Source: Nymphaea colorata (taxonomy: Eukaryota > Streptophyta > Magnoliopsida > Nymphaeales > Nymphaeaceae). From it: DNA of 64,000 nt. Shown piece after piece: positions 21,220 through 34,395 of the stretch. Below the pieces are notes generated by a model that saw only the letters and a list, made by a program, of their open reading frames with translations, searched no databases and was not told where the DNA came from. The number at the start of each line of letters is the position of its first letter. Within the stretch, counting starts at the first letter, position 1. The position numbers were made by a program, and so were the translations under genes. The stretch is taken from NCBI RefSeq assembly GCF_008831285.2, contig NC_045142.1, positions 3,043,001 to 3,107,000 on the forward strand, in the 5' to 3' direction.

Positions 21220-24200
21220 CCGGATCCCTCTCGGACGATCACCGATTGCTGCCCTCTGCTCTCTTCAACCAACTCACCTGACTTTTGATTCTCCTGTTGA
21301 ATATAAAAGGAGGAAATGGTGGGAAAGCCGCTTTCGGTGTAAATCGTTGGGATTCGGATTGGATCCACGCTTCGGATTGGGTCCACGCTTTATTGAGTCC
21401 AAGCTGATCTGGTCTCTTATAAACCGGATCGGACTTGATTTGGATCTGACTGCTTACATGTTGCACCTATGGATGCTTGGGCTTGAAAATTGGGTGCAGC
21501 GTTGACCCGACTCAACTAGATAACTTATTCTTAATATTATTTTATTCATCTATATATATAATTATATATATTTTACTACAATTAATTATATTTATATATT
21601 ATTTTAATATAATTTTAACCGGGCTCCGAATAGGCGTTTCGAGTAATTGGGCCAGGTGCCGCAAGTCAGAGCCGGGCCGGCTCGATGCCCAATCTTAATC
21701 GCAACCACGTCAAGTCTTTGACTTCTTTGATGTAACATTGCATTTGAAAGTATCAGGATCACATATGCTTTGGTGCTCTGATTGTCTTTGATTTAAAAAT
21801 CTTAAGATTTGAAACTCATTGAGGGTGGAGCTGAGATTTTTTTTAAGGTGAGACTTTATTTTTCAAAAGTTTTACAATAGCCAAATAAAAATAAGATTTA
21901 GTATGAGGATCTACATCTTAATCGGACATATTTCAGCTTTTGTTAAAATATTGAAACTATAGTTTGGCCCTTGTGAAGAAAAAATTATATTTCAGCTTTC
22001 CCTTAAAAGTGTTAACTTTTTGCTTGTGTGTGAGCATGAACTTCATGTGTAAGTGAAAATTATGCAAGCCAAGCTTTATCCCATCAGAGGCACATGTGGC
22101 GTGTGTGGGCAACTGCCCACATATACCAACAACATAAATTACTTGCGTACTTATTAGTATCTCATAGCTATTTGCTTAGCCATTTAGTTTTTTTTATATT
22201 TCTGTCTCTCAATCATTCGTTTTTAAGAAATGAAACAAGAAATTTCTAACCCTATCATTGGTTTGTCCAAACTGTTTCATATGATGAGTCCAAGTATTGG
22301 ATTCTGGATCTGCTTCCCTTGAAGCTCCTCAAACGACCCCCTAATATGCGAGAGAAACTCCTGCTAATAAGCTTTAGAGCTGGCCATAAATATACCTAAA
22401 GTAAATAAGAACCATGCACTTAAATGAAAACAATCCGAACCTAAGCAAGTTTCTGACATTTTACTAAGACTTGACAGTGTTCTTGTAAGAACTTCATTAA
22501 AAAATGCACCACATAAGCTCTTTCTTGCTGAAGAAAGGTCATAATCAGAATGTCCTTTTGGTTTGCCAAAAGTTTAAACCTGCCTTGACTAGTTTGTTTG
22601 TCTCATTTATCAAATTCAATCATATGTATTGTAGTTTGCATCATGCAACATGGCCGTCACAACTATGAACAATGCAAATGTCCAAGGTCTTACATGTTCT
22701 TTTATTTCTCGGGTCAAGATACTTAGTTTAATAAAATTCAAACTAAAAAATGTCAAGATTTTAGTAAACCACTGGTTATATATATATATATATATAGCAA
22801 AATGTTAATAGAGATCTGGAGTTTGTGGGAGGAAATTTCAAGGTTTTCATGCCGGCATGGCAACGATGACAGGATGTTACTGTCATATAAGTTTGATTTA
22901 GAAAATAGGGCAAATTCATGAAACACTTGTTACAATGTTTCATGAATCTACTCAAAAAATGGGATAAATTCATGGGACCGTTGGTCTTGCCAAGTAGTTC
23001 CTTAAAGGTTGTTTGACAACAGAGACACTTTGTAAGTGTCACATGAACTATCCCAAAGAGTAGGGTAGATTCATCGGACACTAAAATACTTTGTTCAATG
23101 AACCTACTCCAAACATTGGGATAGATTTACGGGATACTCGAAAATTTCTCTGCTGACAAACTACAGCTTAAGTTATTTTATCATGTAAGTTCTCCAAGGT
23201 AACTATTCCATCTTAGATTTGAGGTGATTTTGGATCATCAAATTTTAGATTTGAGGTAATAATCGAGGGTTTTTTTCAAAACTAAGGTTTGAGAAGACAT
23301 CAACCAACTTATTTTAATCACTCTTTGCTACTTAAATGAGCCAGACTACTATCACACAGGATACATGCTCTTGGTTCGGTGGATCTCAACCTGCCCAATG
23401 CGGTTCAAGAAGAGGCATGTCTCCTATATGACTCTATGGGCACAACTCATCTATCGTCTCATTGTTTTGACCTAATAGATGCAATACAATGTTTATTACT
23501 TTATCAATTTGGTCACTTTAACTAGATGTCATTTATTTTATTTTTATCGAACATTTTGATTTTTTTTTTTTCAAAACTCTCTAAGATCTTTCAAAAAAAA
23601 AAACCAACTTTTCATGAGAAAAACCTCACCGATCAAACTCTGAACAATATTTGTAGCTATGTCAGATAAAAAATCCGGGATAACAAATGACCCTAAAGAT
23701 GGTTAATTCCTTACTGTATTCTAAAATATGCCCATTCAAATCCAATTGATGGCAAATCTATTTGATTCATTAAGCCATCTTTTATACATCACCATTTTTT
23801 ATTATTTTTATATAACTTTTTAACTTTTTCTTAGTTTTTACTTTAATCAGATGATAACGAAAACTAATCACAGCCTTGGAGCCAATCTCATGACTGGACA
23901 ACCTAAGTGTAGTTCTCAACAAAATCTCCACAGCATTCTCTTGGAAGAATTCCACATTGGGTCCATGAATCAAACAACTTCCTTGATCTCTGTTCGAGTA
24001 GTTTACTGATTCTGTAAGTTGTGAGCATGACTTGGTAGGAACGATTCTGCCCACAATAAACTGTCTGCATGAATTTTGCCACATTGAATGACAGACTCAG
24101 ATTCATAAAGAGGAATTATCAGTAGAATTCGATCTGCCAACTTCTCTGTGGCAGTAGAGGCACAGCTCCATTACTTCCGATTCATAAACTGTTAAATCAG

Positions 24201-24722
24201 AAGAACAATATAGGTAACAAAGACTTCATTGTTGCAGATTTTATATGGAAGCCAAAGATGTTTATACACCATTCGAAAGTTTCAGCAAAGAATCCACAAC
24301 AGAACTGGCAGAGGGACAGAGGACCTTTATGATATCGACATTTAGTTATATACAAAACAATTCTTCCAGTTGCAGATTTGCAAAAACTGGAATCTACTAC
24401 ATGCTAGAACTTATACGTAGAATTTTGTAGCCCACAAGTTTGAGAACTCCACAAATTCGAAAACCATGAAATTGAAATTTCATGACGGTATGCACCTCTC
24501 ACATGTTCCAATCGAAGCCAAAGATCCTTGGCAAAGCACACTGGAAGAAAATTCTTGGGCATGATCCAGTCGCTATTGCAGAACCTGTGACAGCTAAATC
24601 AGGGGGTGGAAAGCTGCAGAATATCATAGTCAGCACATCAAAATGTTCGGATGTTGGATCAAACAGGACCAAATTCAAGAACTCGATCGCGTTTTATGGG
24701 ATCCTAGATGTCCATAGAGTGT
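21220..24722. other. Spacer between the kinase gene and the first PHT4 gene
   Basis: AT-rich sequence without a recognisable gene. The left end is the presumed 5' region of the kinase. It contains an AT-rich run near 21540-21620, an hAT-like tip GGTGGAGCTGAG near 21826, a TA repeat near 22780, and the TCATGAATCTAC-type repeat at 22900-23160. The right end is the 3' region of the transporter gene. Confidence 0.6.
22900..23160. repeat. TCATGAATCTACTC-type dispersed repeat, internally reiterated
   Basis: Contains three loose reiterations of ATTCATGGGAC / CATGAATCTACTCAAAAAATGGGATA separated by about 80 bases, together with GTTTGACAACAGAGACACTTTGT. The same vocabulary occurs at 37975, 45845, 49440 and 57560 and in the 82-bp satellite. 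Confidence 0.6.
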
Positions 24723-27700
24723 TCAAAAGACTCTCTCTCCAGTTGCAAAGAGGTTCCAGAAGACTGTGGTTACAAAATATAGACAGGCAGTCACAGTTAA
24801 GAATGCCTGGAAGGATCCCAGCCACTGAACAAAGTAGCCAGTCCCTATTGTGCTCACTATTGCTGCCAATGTCCCCAGTGAGTTTGTTATTCCTGCCAAA
24901 AAGAAGGAGCAGAATGTGATTAGTTCTGGGAAATCAATGGATTCATGTAAAAATTGATAAACGAAAACGCAGATAATATAAAACAGATTCCATAAACTGC
25001 AGTCAACTATAGATTAGCCCACAAAATTGGTATAGGAAAACAATGGCAATGATATTTGGAATCAATGGTTTCTGGCTGCACGTCATATATAGCAAAATGA
25101 ACAGGTAAAATTTACTGTATCTTCCACTTAGTGGTAACAGTGATACATTTACAGTAAAACTTTTAGCAGGTCAAAAATGGTGTCTTAGAAGCATATAGAT
25201 TCTACTTAGAGATCTTGATGCTAATCTTGTTCTTGAGATAACATTTGATCCACTCTGCTAGAAGGCAAAACAAATTGATGCTAGGAATCCTAAGGCTTAG
25301 GAAATAAACAGCTGGTTGAAGGCAATGAGGTCAGGCACAGTAGTGCATTCCCTTATGTAAAAACAACCCATTAGTTGTAAGGTCATTGTCATCCATGTCA
25401 TAGATTCTTAGGCCAAGCAGTTGTGGGATTATTTTCTTAATCAACAGTTGGACTACACCTATAAATCTACAGAGTTTTCTTGTGCTTTAAACAACAGTTA
25501 AGTTGTTCAAGGAGAACATGAAGTGACATGTGTCCCTCTTTCAGCACGAAACGACAAGACAGGTCCTTGTCAAGCTTGCCTGCTACAAGCAAGGCAAAGT
25601 TCCATGGCAGGGGGCGGCGGCCGTAGATCTTCAAGTTGAAAGAGGTCAAAAGTTCAGTGGTAAGGACACTTCTCCTAGCATGATCTTCCAACACATGATG
25701 ATCCCAAGTTTGCCTAAAAATTTAAGTTGAAGGAGGCAAAGAAATCAATATTAGAACAGTGAAGCTTACCATGGAGGAATCCTGCATATTGTGGGGCAAT
25801 ATCCTGATCAATGAAGAAGAGAGAAAAAAAAAAAATTATCAGGAATGTTTCAGTATAGAACTGTAAAGCTTGTTGCTCTATGGTAGAAAATGGTTGTTGA
25901 TGCTAATGGGCGAAGTGCTCATCTTAGTTGGCACCCAAAACATGACCTCAAGATTACTTTTAAAACCCATGAAATTGACTTTAAGAAATAAAATGAGAAA
26001 AAAAATAACAAAGTGTGTCCAACATTTGAGAAAATAACAAATCCTTGCTCAACTTTTGAAAGTCAACAAATAGGCGTCCAAGTTTTAAAAGAAATTCTCA
26101 AAGAGCCATCTAATTCTTGAGCTGCATGCCCAAGAACTTGATCAGGTCAAGATGACATATTTTGGCGAGGTGGTGCAAGCAGATAGTGTCAAACTTCGCC
26201 GAGCCAAGCTCGAACATAGGGCTATTTCAAGTAGACCGAGCGGCGTGCTCGAACAAGGTGCCAGAGCCAAGGTGGGGCCGACAGGGGCCATGGCGGCCAC
26301 TTACCCTCATAAAAAATTCCTAGCTCCGCTCCTGGCATGCGCCAACTTATTAAAAAGCATTGCCATTTGCCAATTTACCAAGGATTATAAGTGTTTGGGT
26401 TGAGGGCATACTTGCATGTTGAGAAGGAAGCCTGCCTGGCTGAAGGAGCTGAAGCTGAGAGCTATTGTGAGGAGGAGCGCCGCCGCAGTTGGTGTTGTTG
26501 CATATCGCAGGCAGAGTAGGGACACTCCTGGCCCTATGAAGCCCACTGACTGCCATATTACCAATAATAAGAAGACGTCAAAACAAGACAGAGAGAGTTG
26601 GGCCACTGGCTGGTATGATGCCAGACACTTGGACACATTTTTAAAAAATGCATATTAGTTTTTGTATTTTGCATGTTGATTGTAAAGCAATCAACACTAT
26701 TTTTTAGTATAAATTCTTCAAAGTATAGTTTTTTCATCTGTTTTGTATTTTTCTCACCTATTTTGTACTAACTTTATACATTTTGTGGAATTATGTACAC
26801 ACAAACATATATGCATATGTACCTGTTGTATCCCGGTATTCAAATTTTTTTTAAATTATCATATCTCTAGCTATAAGCCTCTAAAACATGGTGCCCCCAA
26901 ATTTTTCATTCAACAAATTTGTTGATGCTTATTTAGGGGGAAAGCTATCTTCAGCAAAGCCATATCCTTATACTTCTATGGTTCTAGCTTCCTTTCGGAC
27001 TTAAAATGATCTATAATATGTCATTTAACTCAAGTGTTGTACTTTCCACTATTTAATCGCTGTCTGTGGGTCCCATTCCAACCTTGGAAAATGAGTGGCT
27101 CGCTCAATGAAACGAAAAATTCGTTGGGAAAAACTTTCAGTGGGAAGAATGGACTAATTTCCCATGACAATTTATCTCGGATTTCTGGGGAAAGATCCCT
27201 TAGAAGCTATGTTTGATAAACCAAGGATCTGAGATGCAGATATCTCCAGTTGGACGCCAAGTCAGGGGTTTCATCCCCTTTAGCGTGGACCTGAAATCCA
27301 GATTTCTTAGCACCGCAGAGATCCAACTATTTGTTTAACTGGTAAGACTTACAAAACGTGGATTTCATATCTTGCTCTGATTGAAGATCCATTAATGTAG
27401 ATCTAAAATCCAGATCTCATAACACTGCCGAGATTTAACAATTTGTTTAAATGGTAGGTTCTAAAGAACGTGGATTTTGGATCAGTCTCGGATTTGAGAT
27501 CTAAAAAGGAATGCTTATATGGACCACCAGGAGTACCTGCATGATCTTTCGCACTGAAGTGACCGAACACCCGGACTGGATCAAAAAGTCCGAGATGGAT
27601 CCAGCAATGTAACCCGAGACTGCCATCATCCCCCACGGGAGTGCACTGAACCACGCTGCCTGCTTCAGATTGATGTTGAAAACCTGCATTTTCCTTTTCA

Positions 27701-30700
27701 AGTTAAGAAATTGGATTATCTAATAACATGATCACTCTGTTAATGGAGATCCAATTCCACTTATCTCGATGAAAAATGTCTTAAAAAATGAATTAAGACT
27801 GTTAATTACCATCTTGAAGTACGCCGGCATCCACGACAAGAGCACGAAATAACCCTGCAATTAGCATAAATTAATCCCGAAATTAATCCAAGTGGAACCA
27901 GATCCTTCAGCAACATTCCGGTCCAAATCTATGCAACTTCTCATGGATCCACCTCTAAAACTTTCAACACTACAATGAAGCTTGAACTCATAAAGTGCAT
28001 CAAGCAAAAAACATAAAGTATGGATTCATCACAAAAAAGATGGAGGATCCAAATCCTTAAGGGGGCATTTGTTTCCTTCTGATCCAAGATCCAAGGTGTT
28101 GTGAGATCACTAAGAATCTCATGATTTAAGGTTTTTGACTCTCCCCAATTGGATCTCAAATAGGACGTTCTAGCCACATACTAAGATATCAAATTCTCAT
28201 TTTTAGAGTGGTGAAAGCTCTGTCATACGGATACTTGGATTTAGCCCACGTACCCGTATCCGATACGCGGACACGCGTATCTGGATACAGGACACAGCTG
28301 GAACACACCAAAAAATAAACTATTAGTTTAATATTTTTTTTTCATTTTATCATTTTTTTTGTGATGCATCCAATTATTTTGTATGAACAATTCTTTCAAA
28401 TACTAGCACTTTTGTGATAAAACAAACTTTTTATAAAAGTGAACTATTAATTTAATGTTTTTTTTCATTTTATTATTTTTGAGAATATAAAATTTGCCTT
28501 ATCTGCGTATCTAAAATTTTCAAAATTACTGTGTCCGTACCCGTATCGCCGTACCCATACCCGTATCGTATCCGCACCCATGTGACATAAGGTGAAAGCC
28601 AATTATCTTTGTGGGTCTCATATAAAACAGATTTCAGATCAGCTTTAGATCTCATATCCCAAGCTATCAATGATACCTCAAGTTTCTTATCAACGAATCT
28701 AAAGATTGATAATCATAATTGGAATCATATGTTCAATTAAGAAACGAGTTACTATATATTTCTAGAATATGCCAAACTATGATCTGCTTTGATGATAATG
28801 GTGTCTCACTTTCGATGAACATAAGGCCGGAAATGGGTCCGATCTAGCACCAGGGCCCTGTCATTTTCTATTGTAATACATAAAATATTCACGAGACCAC
28901 CATCTTCTTATTTAGCAACTCAATTTCAGGAAACAGTTGAACTAAAAACAAAAAACAGTTGGCAGGCAGAAGATAAAGTTAATCTTTGTTAAAGATTTCT
29001 AGCGACGGATTTGAACTTACCCAGTTGTTTGTAACGTTAGCAAAAACGATTGCCCATGTTGGCAGCTTGGAGAACAAATGCCTGAGGCTAGGAAGCTTTC
29101 TGTTCTTGGCCGCCGCCGATCTCTTTCCGGCACCTATCAGCCTGAGCTCCGACGCGCTGATGCTTTCGCAGTCTTGCGGATCATTGGCGACGCCGGGGAC
29201 CCAGAAGGACAGCCACAGGAAGCCGAGCGACGCTAGAAGCGCGAACGGCCCGGAGATCCCGAGCGTCGCCATGAGCGGCGGAGCCACCAGCAGCCCTATG
29301 ACGTTCCCGACGTGGAATCCGGCCATGGAGATGCCCACTGCACTTGCACGCTCGTTGGGTGGGAACCACCTGTGTCAACAACATGCCTTTGTTAGATACC
29401 AAGTTTCTTGAGCTCAAGCTCTTACTCTACAACAGCAGCAACAGACTTGTTAATGAATTGGATTTGAAGATTTGGATTCAAGGACCGTCCAAGCCTGATC
29501 TAGATCAGTCAGATTCAGTAAAGCAAATCAAGCCAACTCAATGATTGACTCAGATTTGAAAGCAATTTATATGTTTATGCTGATGGAGATGGAGCTGGTA
29601 ACGATTACGATTATGAAGAACACTGTTTTTCAATTGAGAAAGGAATAAGTGTAACTTTACACATTTAAAGCCGCCGACAGCTATGAAAAAACAATTTTCT
29701 TATATGATTAGCCAACATTCCATAACTTAACTATACGTGAACTTAGTCAAAGGTTGGACCATGCAATTACCTAACCTCACTTGATTGGATTGACTCAATC
29801 AGATGATCTCTATCCAGATTCGACTTCAGGTATCTGCTTGTGATTACCAGATCGTATATATTTCTGTACAAAGAGATATAATTTGGATTTTTCTTTTTAA
29901 ACCAACTTTACAACCACATACTGTTGAATACTTTTAAAAGTTTTTTTTTTGTTTCTCAGAAAAAAAAGGGAAGTATAGCTAAACTCCATAGAAAGAGCAC
30001 CCAATTCACATCCATTGGGCCCGTTCGGAACGCTTTGTCCGAGACAAAATGTATCCCCTCTTGTGAGACAGAAGCCAATGTTTATACACGCACATCGATA
30101 GTAATATATTTCAGAACTTGCGTTTGTTATAGAGGCTTAGAAATATTGTCACGAACACTCTGCTACAGAAGCAAACACGCCTTAGATTTATACACATTCA
30201 GTAAATTGTAAAAGAGGAAAAACCGAAAAAGACAATGGTAAGTCGGAGCAAAGCCACTCACCCGGAGAGCAGCGTGTTCATGCAGGGCATGGCGACGCCC
30301 TCGGCGAGGCCGAACAGGGTGCGGACGGCGAGGAGCATGCCGGTCGAGTGCTGCGACGCCCATGGCGTGAGGAACGACGCCAGCGACCAGAGGGCGGCGC
30401 CCCAGGCCATCACCCTCTTCCCCCCGTATCGATCCGCCATGGCTCCTCCGGCTATGGATGACAGCAGGTAACCCCACAAGAAGGAAGACTGCACAGATTC
30501 AAGAATACCCAGATTCAAATAAGGTCATCTTAGTGAAGCAGAGCCAATTAGACATGAGATCTAATGAGCAGCGGGTTAATCTTCTTGTTTTGCCCTTGTT
30601 AATGGCGGAAACCAGGCAGAGAAGTTGGTTTTAGAATCAAAACTAGTTCTTTCAAAATAGTTTTTGATGCTTAAACTTAGTTGATGAGCTCAGACTTTGA

Positions 30701-31347
30701 TTCCGGTTAGATATGATCAACCACCGCGGGAGGTGGGAAAGAAACAGTTTTTAAATCTCAATATTGCCCCTACAAAAGTGGTCAATTTACAGGGCGACGC
30801 GTCCGCAAAGGTAGCTGCATCGGGGGCGTGCCGAGTAATTTGGCGACCGGAGAGCCGGCGGAGGGGAACTCACCTGAACGATGCCGAGGAAGGCGCTCGA
30901 CCAGCCGTAGCGGAGGGAGAGTGGGACGACGGCGACGGACATGACGACCCTGTTGGCGTTGCAGAGGCACATGACGAAGGCCACGAGCCCCACCACTTTG
31001 GCTCTCTCGGGAACGACGAACCGCCCGGCGGCCTCCCTCGCCAGCCCGCCCCGGACAGCGACGGCGGCCCTCCGATGATCCTCCTCGCCGCCAAGCCCCA
31101 CATTGGCCTCAGCCTCTCCGGGCCTGTCGAAGCCCACCGTCCAGTCCGGCAGCAGGCGGGCGGTCTCCGGCGCCCCCACCGTCGCGCACTTGAGCCGGAG
31201 GTCCCGGGGAGCGTTCAGCTTTGGGAAGGCCACCGAAGTCGACCGAGGACGGACTGCCGAATGGAAAGCATTACGATTCGAGGAAGGCGAAGAAGAGGAG
31301 GAAGAAGACACAGGCAAGGCCTTGAGCGCTAGCGACCATGCCTCCAT
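24723..31347 (-). CDS. PHT4: PHT4/ANTR-type plastid phosphate (anion) transporter, copy A
   Basis: Eight modelled exons, all with GT-AG sites: 30874-31347, 30262-30488, 29021-29369, 27810-27854, 27537-27683, 26412-26549, 25770-25803 and 24723-24892. Total 1584 bases, 527 aa. The start ATG at 31347 gives a Ser/Arg-rich, acid-poor N-terminus of about 100 residues that looks like a plastid transit peptide. A 12-helix major-facilitator domain follows, with the loop MADRYGGKRVM, then GLAEGVAMPCMN, WFPPNERASAVG, LLSWMPAYF, NLKQAAWFSALPWGMM, DIAPQYAGFLHG and NSLGTLAAIVSTIGTGYF, ending LFATGERVF. These are hallmarks of the SLC17-related PHT4 family, which moves inorganic phosphate or other anions across plastid membranes. 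The exact PHT4 subgroup is not resolved; PHT4;3 or PHT4;5-like seems closest from memory. Intron phases match copy B exactly. Confidence 0.93.
26278..26335. mobile_element. Short hAT-like remnant in a PHT4-A intron
   Basis: Begins near CAGGGGCCATGG and ends AGCTCCGCTCCTG, tips like those of the 7489-7697 element in inverted arrangement, with only a few dozen bases between. No matching target duplication is seen, so this is a decayed or partial copy. Confidence 0.35.
27285..27480. repeat. Imperfect 77-bp direct repeat in a PHT4-A intron
   Basis: Two diverged copies, about 27288-27365 and 27400-27477, each running from AAATCCAGAT through ATTTGTTTAA to ACGTGGATTT. They lie just 3' of exon 5 (minus strand) and consist largely of GATCT/AGATC words. 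Confidence 0.7.
28219..28590. mobile_element. 372-bp inverted-repeat element with perfect 9-bp target duplication
   Basis: Starts TCTGTCATACGGATAC and ends GTATCCGCACCCATGTGACATAA, forming imperfect terminal inverted repeats. Subterminal regions are packed with GTACCCGTATC words on both sides. It is flanked by GGTGAAAGC at 28210-28218 and again at 28591-28599. A 9-bp duplication suggests a Mutator-like non-autonomous element. It sits in intron 3 of PHT4 copy A and has no coding frame. Confidence 0.8.
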
Positions 31348-31413
31348 CTTAGGAGATCCTTCACAAATGTATACGTGAGGAAGGCCAATGGGTAGGAAAG
31401 AAGGGATTTTGGT

Positions 31414-31660
31414 TTGTGGGTAGCGTTTCAACCTCTCCAAATACGGTGATGCTTGCTTCTGCAGACATCAACAAACAGAGAGAAAGAGAGAGAGAGGGGA
31501 CGGAGAGAGATAGATGACGACGATGATGATGGCGGTGGTGTTGGTGAAAATTTACAAAACGATGTGATTTAAATGCCAATGGTAGCTTGTGGGTAGCGTT
31601 TATACAGTGATCTTTGCTTCTGAAAACATCAACAAGCAGAAGAGATAGAAAGAGCGAGAT
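31414..31660. repeat. Direct repeat in the 5' leader of PHT4 copy A
   Basis: GTGGGTAGCGTTT followed by a GATNTTTGCTTCTG-like segment and ACATCAACAA-CAGA occurs at 31418 and again at 31591, a spacing of about 173 bases. The repeat lies upstream of the transporter start codon in likely 5' UTR or proximal promoter. Confidence 0.7.
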
Positions 31661-33333
31661 GGCAGATAATGATGCCGAAGGAAATGTAGAGAAGGTTGTG
31701 ATTTGGGTAGTCGGTTCAGTTTCAGCCCCTAAATCTTGGTGATAGATTCTCTCGAAAGTGAAGATGAATGGAGAGATGTAGAGCTCCTCCGGAGAAACAG
31801 AGCTCTGAACAGAGAGCTTTTCCTCCTTTGGAGAGAGAGAGAGAGGGAGATAGGGAGACACTCCTGCTGATTTATGCGCCTCCAACTTTCACCTTGGTGG
31901 GGCTCAGCCGATCAAGAAACGGTGAAAACGCGCGTTGGGGGTTGGAAAATTGACGGCTTCTTCAACATTAATGGCCGTCGTTCACAGGTGGACCTGGTGG
32001 AGTTATTTTAGGAGACCCAATTTTTCAAAAAAGGAGCCGTCGGTCATTTCCATATCTTCTGCTTAAAAATGCTCCTCAATGTGCGCATCGGTATCGGCGC
32101 AGATGCGGCGAAGGCACCTGGAAGAACGCAGGTCATTACCATTTACCAACATTCAGTTTGTTTTTTCATGAAATTATTAAGAAATAATTAGGTTTTTCTA
32201 ATGAATTCAAGAAATTAATAAAAATAAATCGATTCAATATGAATATTGTGACCCGTATACGTTATTTTTACATATAATTTTAGTAACACATTTTTAACTT
32301 TGTTAGCACACCATGATTTTATACTTGGGACGGAAGAAAATGGAGGAAAGAAAATGATAGAGATGATAAAAGCGAAATGTTTAGACCAAACACCTCTATG
32401 TTTTCAAGACTATTTCAAGACTTGATGGGAAGTGATATACGTATCAAAAGAAAGGATTATACAAATGTTTGGAACAAAATGAATGAATATAAAACTAAAC
32501 TAATCCATGACTGTAAAAACTTGAAAAATGCTTGAATAGCTGAAAGAAGTTATCATGAGTTGTATATATATATACATATATATACAAAAATTCTGCGTTA
32601 TAAATATTATATACATATATATACAAAAATTCTGTGTTATAAATATTGTTGGATGACTAAAAATTAAAAAAATGTTATCAAAAGCACTTAAAAATATAAT
32701 TCAAATATGTTCGATGCCAAGGAGCTAAAGAAAAAAGTTGTTTGTAAAAGGTTGTTATAAGGACATCACCAATACTTTACCATGCAACTGTTGTTTAAAG
32801 TATAATTGCTGCATTATAAACCATATTTAATGCTTTAATACTTATTTTTTCGTAATAAATTTTTTATTTTTATTCTCACTTATTCAAAAAGATAGAGTGC
32901 ATCAGTAAACTAAAAAAATTGTGGTGCTGATATGCGAAAGCCAAAGGTAGCCCTATCTACAAGTGTCGGTTCATTTGAGAGGTGGAGGCAAGGATGGGGT
33001 GCAGCAATGCCTAGATATAAGTTGGTCCACAACTATATCACGACATTTTCTAATTAAAGAGAATACTCTTTAATAAATAAACACTGCAATGACTGCTGTT
33101 AGTTAGGGTAGATTTTCATAGGGTCTTTTCCGTTTTGCTTATTTATATTTTAAAAATTTTCACTTTAAATGAGTCTAATGTTCAAATCTTGTGGTTGTTG
33201 TCACGACTCACTGCGCTCATCCATTGAACCTTAATCGGTCCCGACGCAATTTTTATGAACCGTAAAGGTGATGTACACAAGGGGGAGGAATTGCCTCGCC
33301 TCTCTTCCGGGTGGTAGAGATAAACCATTGACC

Positions 33334-33336
<3 letters not shown>

Positions 33337-33400
<64 letters not shown>
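33337..33400. repeat. (TA)n microsatellite
   Basis: Uninterrupted alternating AT of about 64 bases, followed by GTGCGCGC. Confidence 0.97.
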
Positions 33401-33403
<3 letters not shown>

Positions 33404-34214
33404 CGCGCTGGCGCTTAAAACTAGATTCAATAGAATCATTTTCGCTTATAACCACCAGTAGATGGGACAGCCAGCCTTTGTTTTGAGCTCTCATAACATC
33501 AACTCGGAAGGATGAACTGTTCCCCTCACTCGCACCAAAATAAAACATCTGTGATATGTTGTCATTTAGCCTAAGGTTTCTGTTCCAACAAAAATCAAAT
33601 TGGCATGTCATTGTCCATCTTGTGAACCCAAAGCAATTTGTCTTGACTCAACATAATTCTAATGTAATAAAAACAAAAAAGCTGGCCAATATTTGTGTAC
33701 TTAACTACCTCAATCTATTTTTCAGGTAATTTAATTGTGTGGGCTTGTATTTTTGTTTGAATCTGATTTGAGTCACATTGAGAAACATCTATCTAGTTGC
33801 TGATTCAGAAAGATTGCGACTCATTACCGAGAAGCGAGAAATGAAGCCCCCTCCTTCAGCCTGCTTGTGCGGCCCAAAATATAAGAATCCAGTTTGACGG
33901 ATCTCAACTACCCTCTAGCAGCTTCGATTTGTTAGACAGAAGTGTGGGTCTGCGGATTTTGAAAATTGGCTGGTTTATGAACTTGACCGAATCGGTCGTG
34001 AGCTCATAAAAAATTTCAAATTAAACGAGCAAAAACAAACAATTAAAATATCCAAAAGATTTACGCATGATACTGTTGAATTGGCGACCCAAATTGAATA
34101 CGTTGGCCAATAATTCGATTCAAAGTCTGCAGATTGAGGCCGATCAACATTTATGAATGAAATTAAGAAAATGTGTTTAAGTGACTCGTTCAAGCCTAGG
34201 GTAAGAAAATCAGG

Positions 34215-34395
34215 GATAGAGTCAAGGGGGCTTTGAGCTTCACTCAAAAAAATTAAAATTATTTTTAAAAAATTACATGTAAATTTTAAAAAAAGTTTTA
34301 TATAAAAATTTGAAAAATGATATTTCAACCCTATCAAAAATTTAAAAAACTATAGTTTAACTTTTTTTATAAAAAATTTCTGGCTATGCCCTTAA
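34215..34395 (+). repeat. AT-rich dispersed repeat with GGGGGC / GCCCTT ends
   Basis: Shares AAATTTGAAAAATGATATTT, ACTATAGTTTAACTTTTTTTATAAAAAATTT and a GGCTATGCCCTT end with the copies at 46240-46448 (same orientation) and 47535-47736 (opposite orientation). It is probably a diverged member of the same hAT-like group. Confidence 0.55.

Noticed and set aside
21298-21308. TATA box for the kinase first exon
   Set aside because: The TATAAAA here reads on the plus strand; on the minus strand the match is weak, so it was not assigned to the kinase gene.
30697-31332. 211-codon plus-strand frame over PHT4-A exon 1
   Set aside because: Antisense shadow of a GC-rich transit-peptide exon with a clear PHT4 reading on the minus strand.
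31361-31885. 174-codon minus-strand frame upstream of PHT4-A
   Set aside because: It overlaps the transporter leader, is low in complexity (His/Ser/Leu runs from GA and GAT repeats), and begins and ends without gene-like signals. It is treated as 5' UTR sequence.
33182-33611. Frames with long Tyr-Ile runs
   Set aside because: Translation of the (TA)n microsatellite only.
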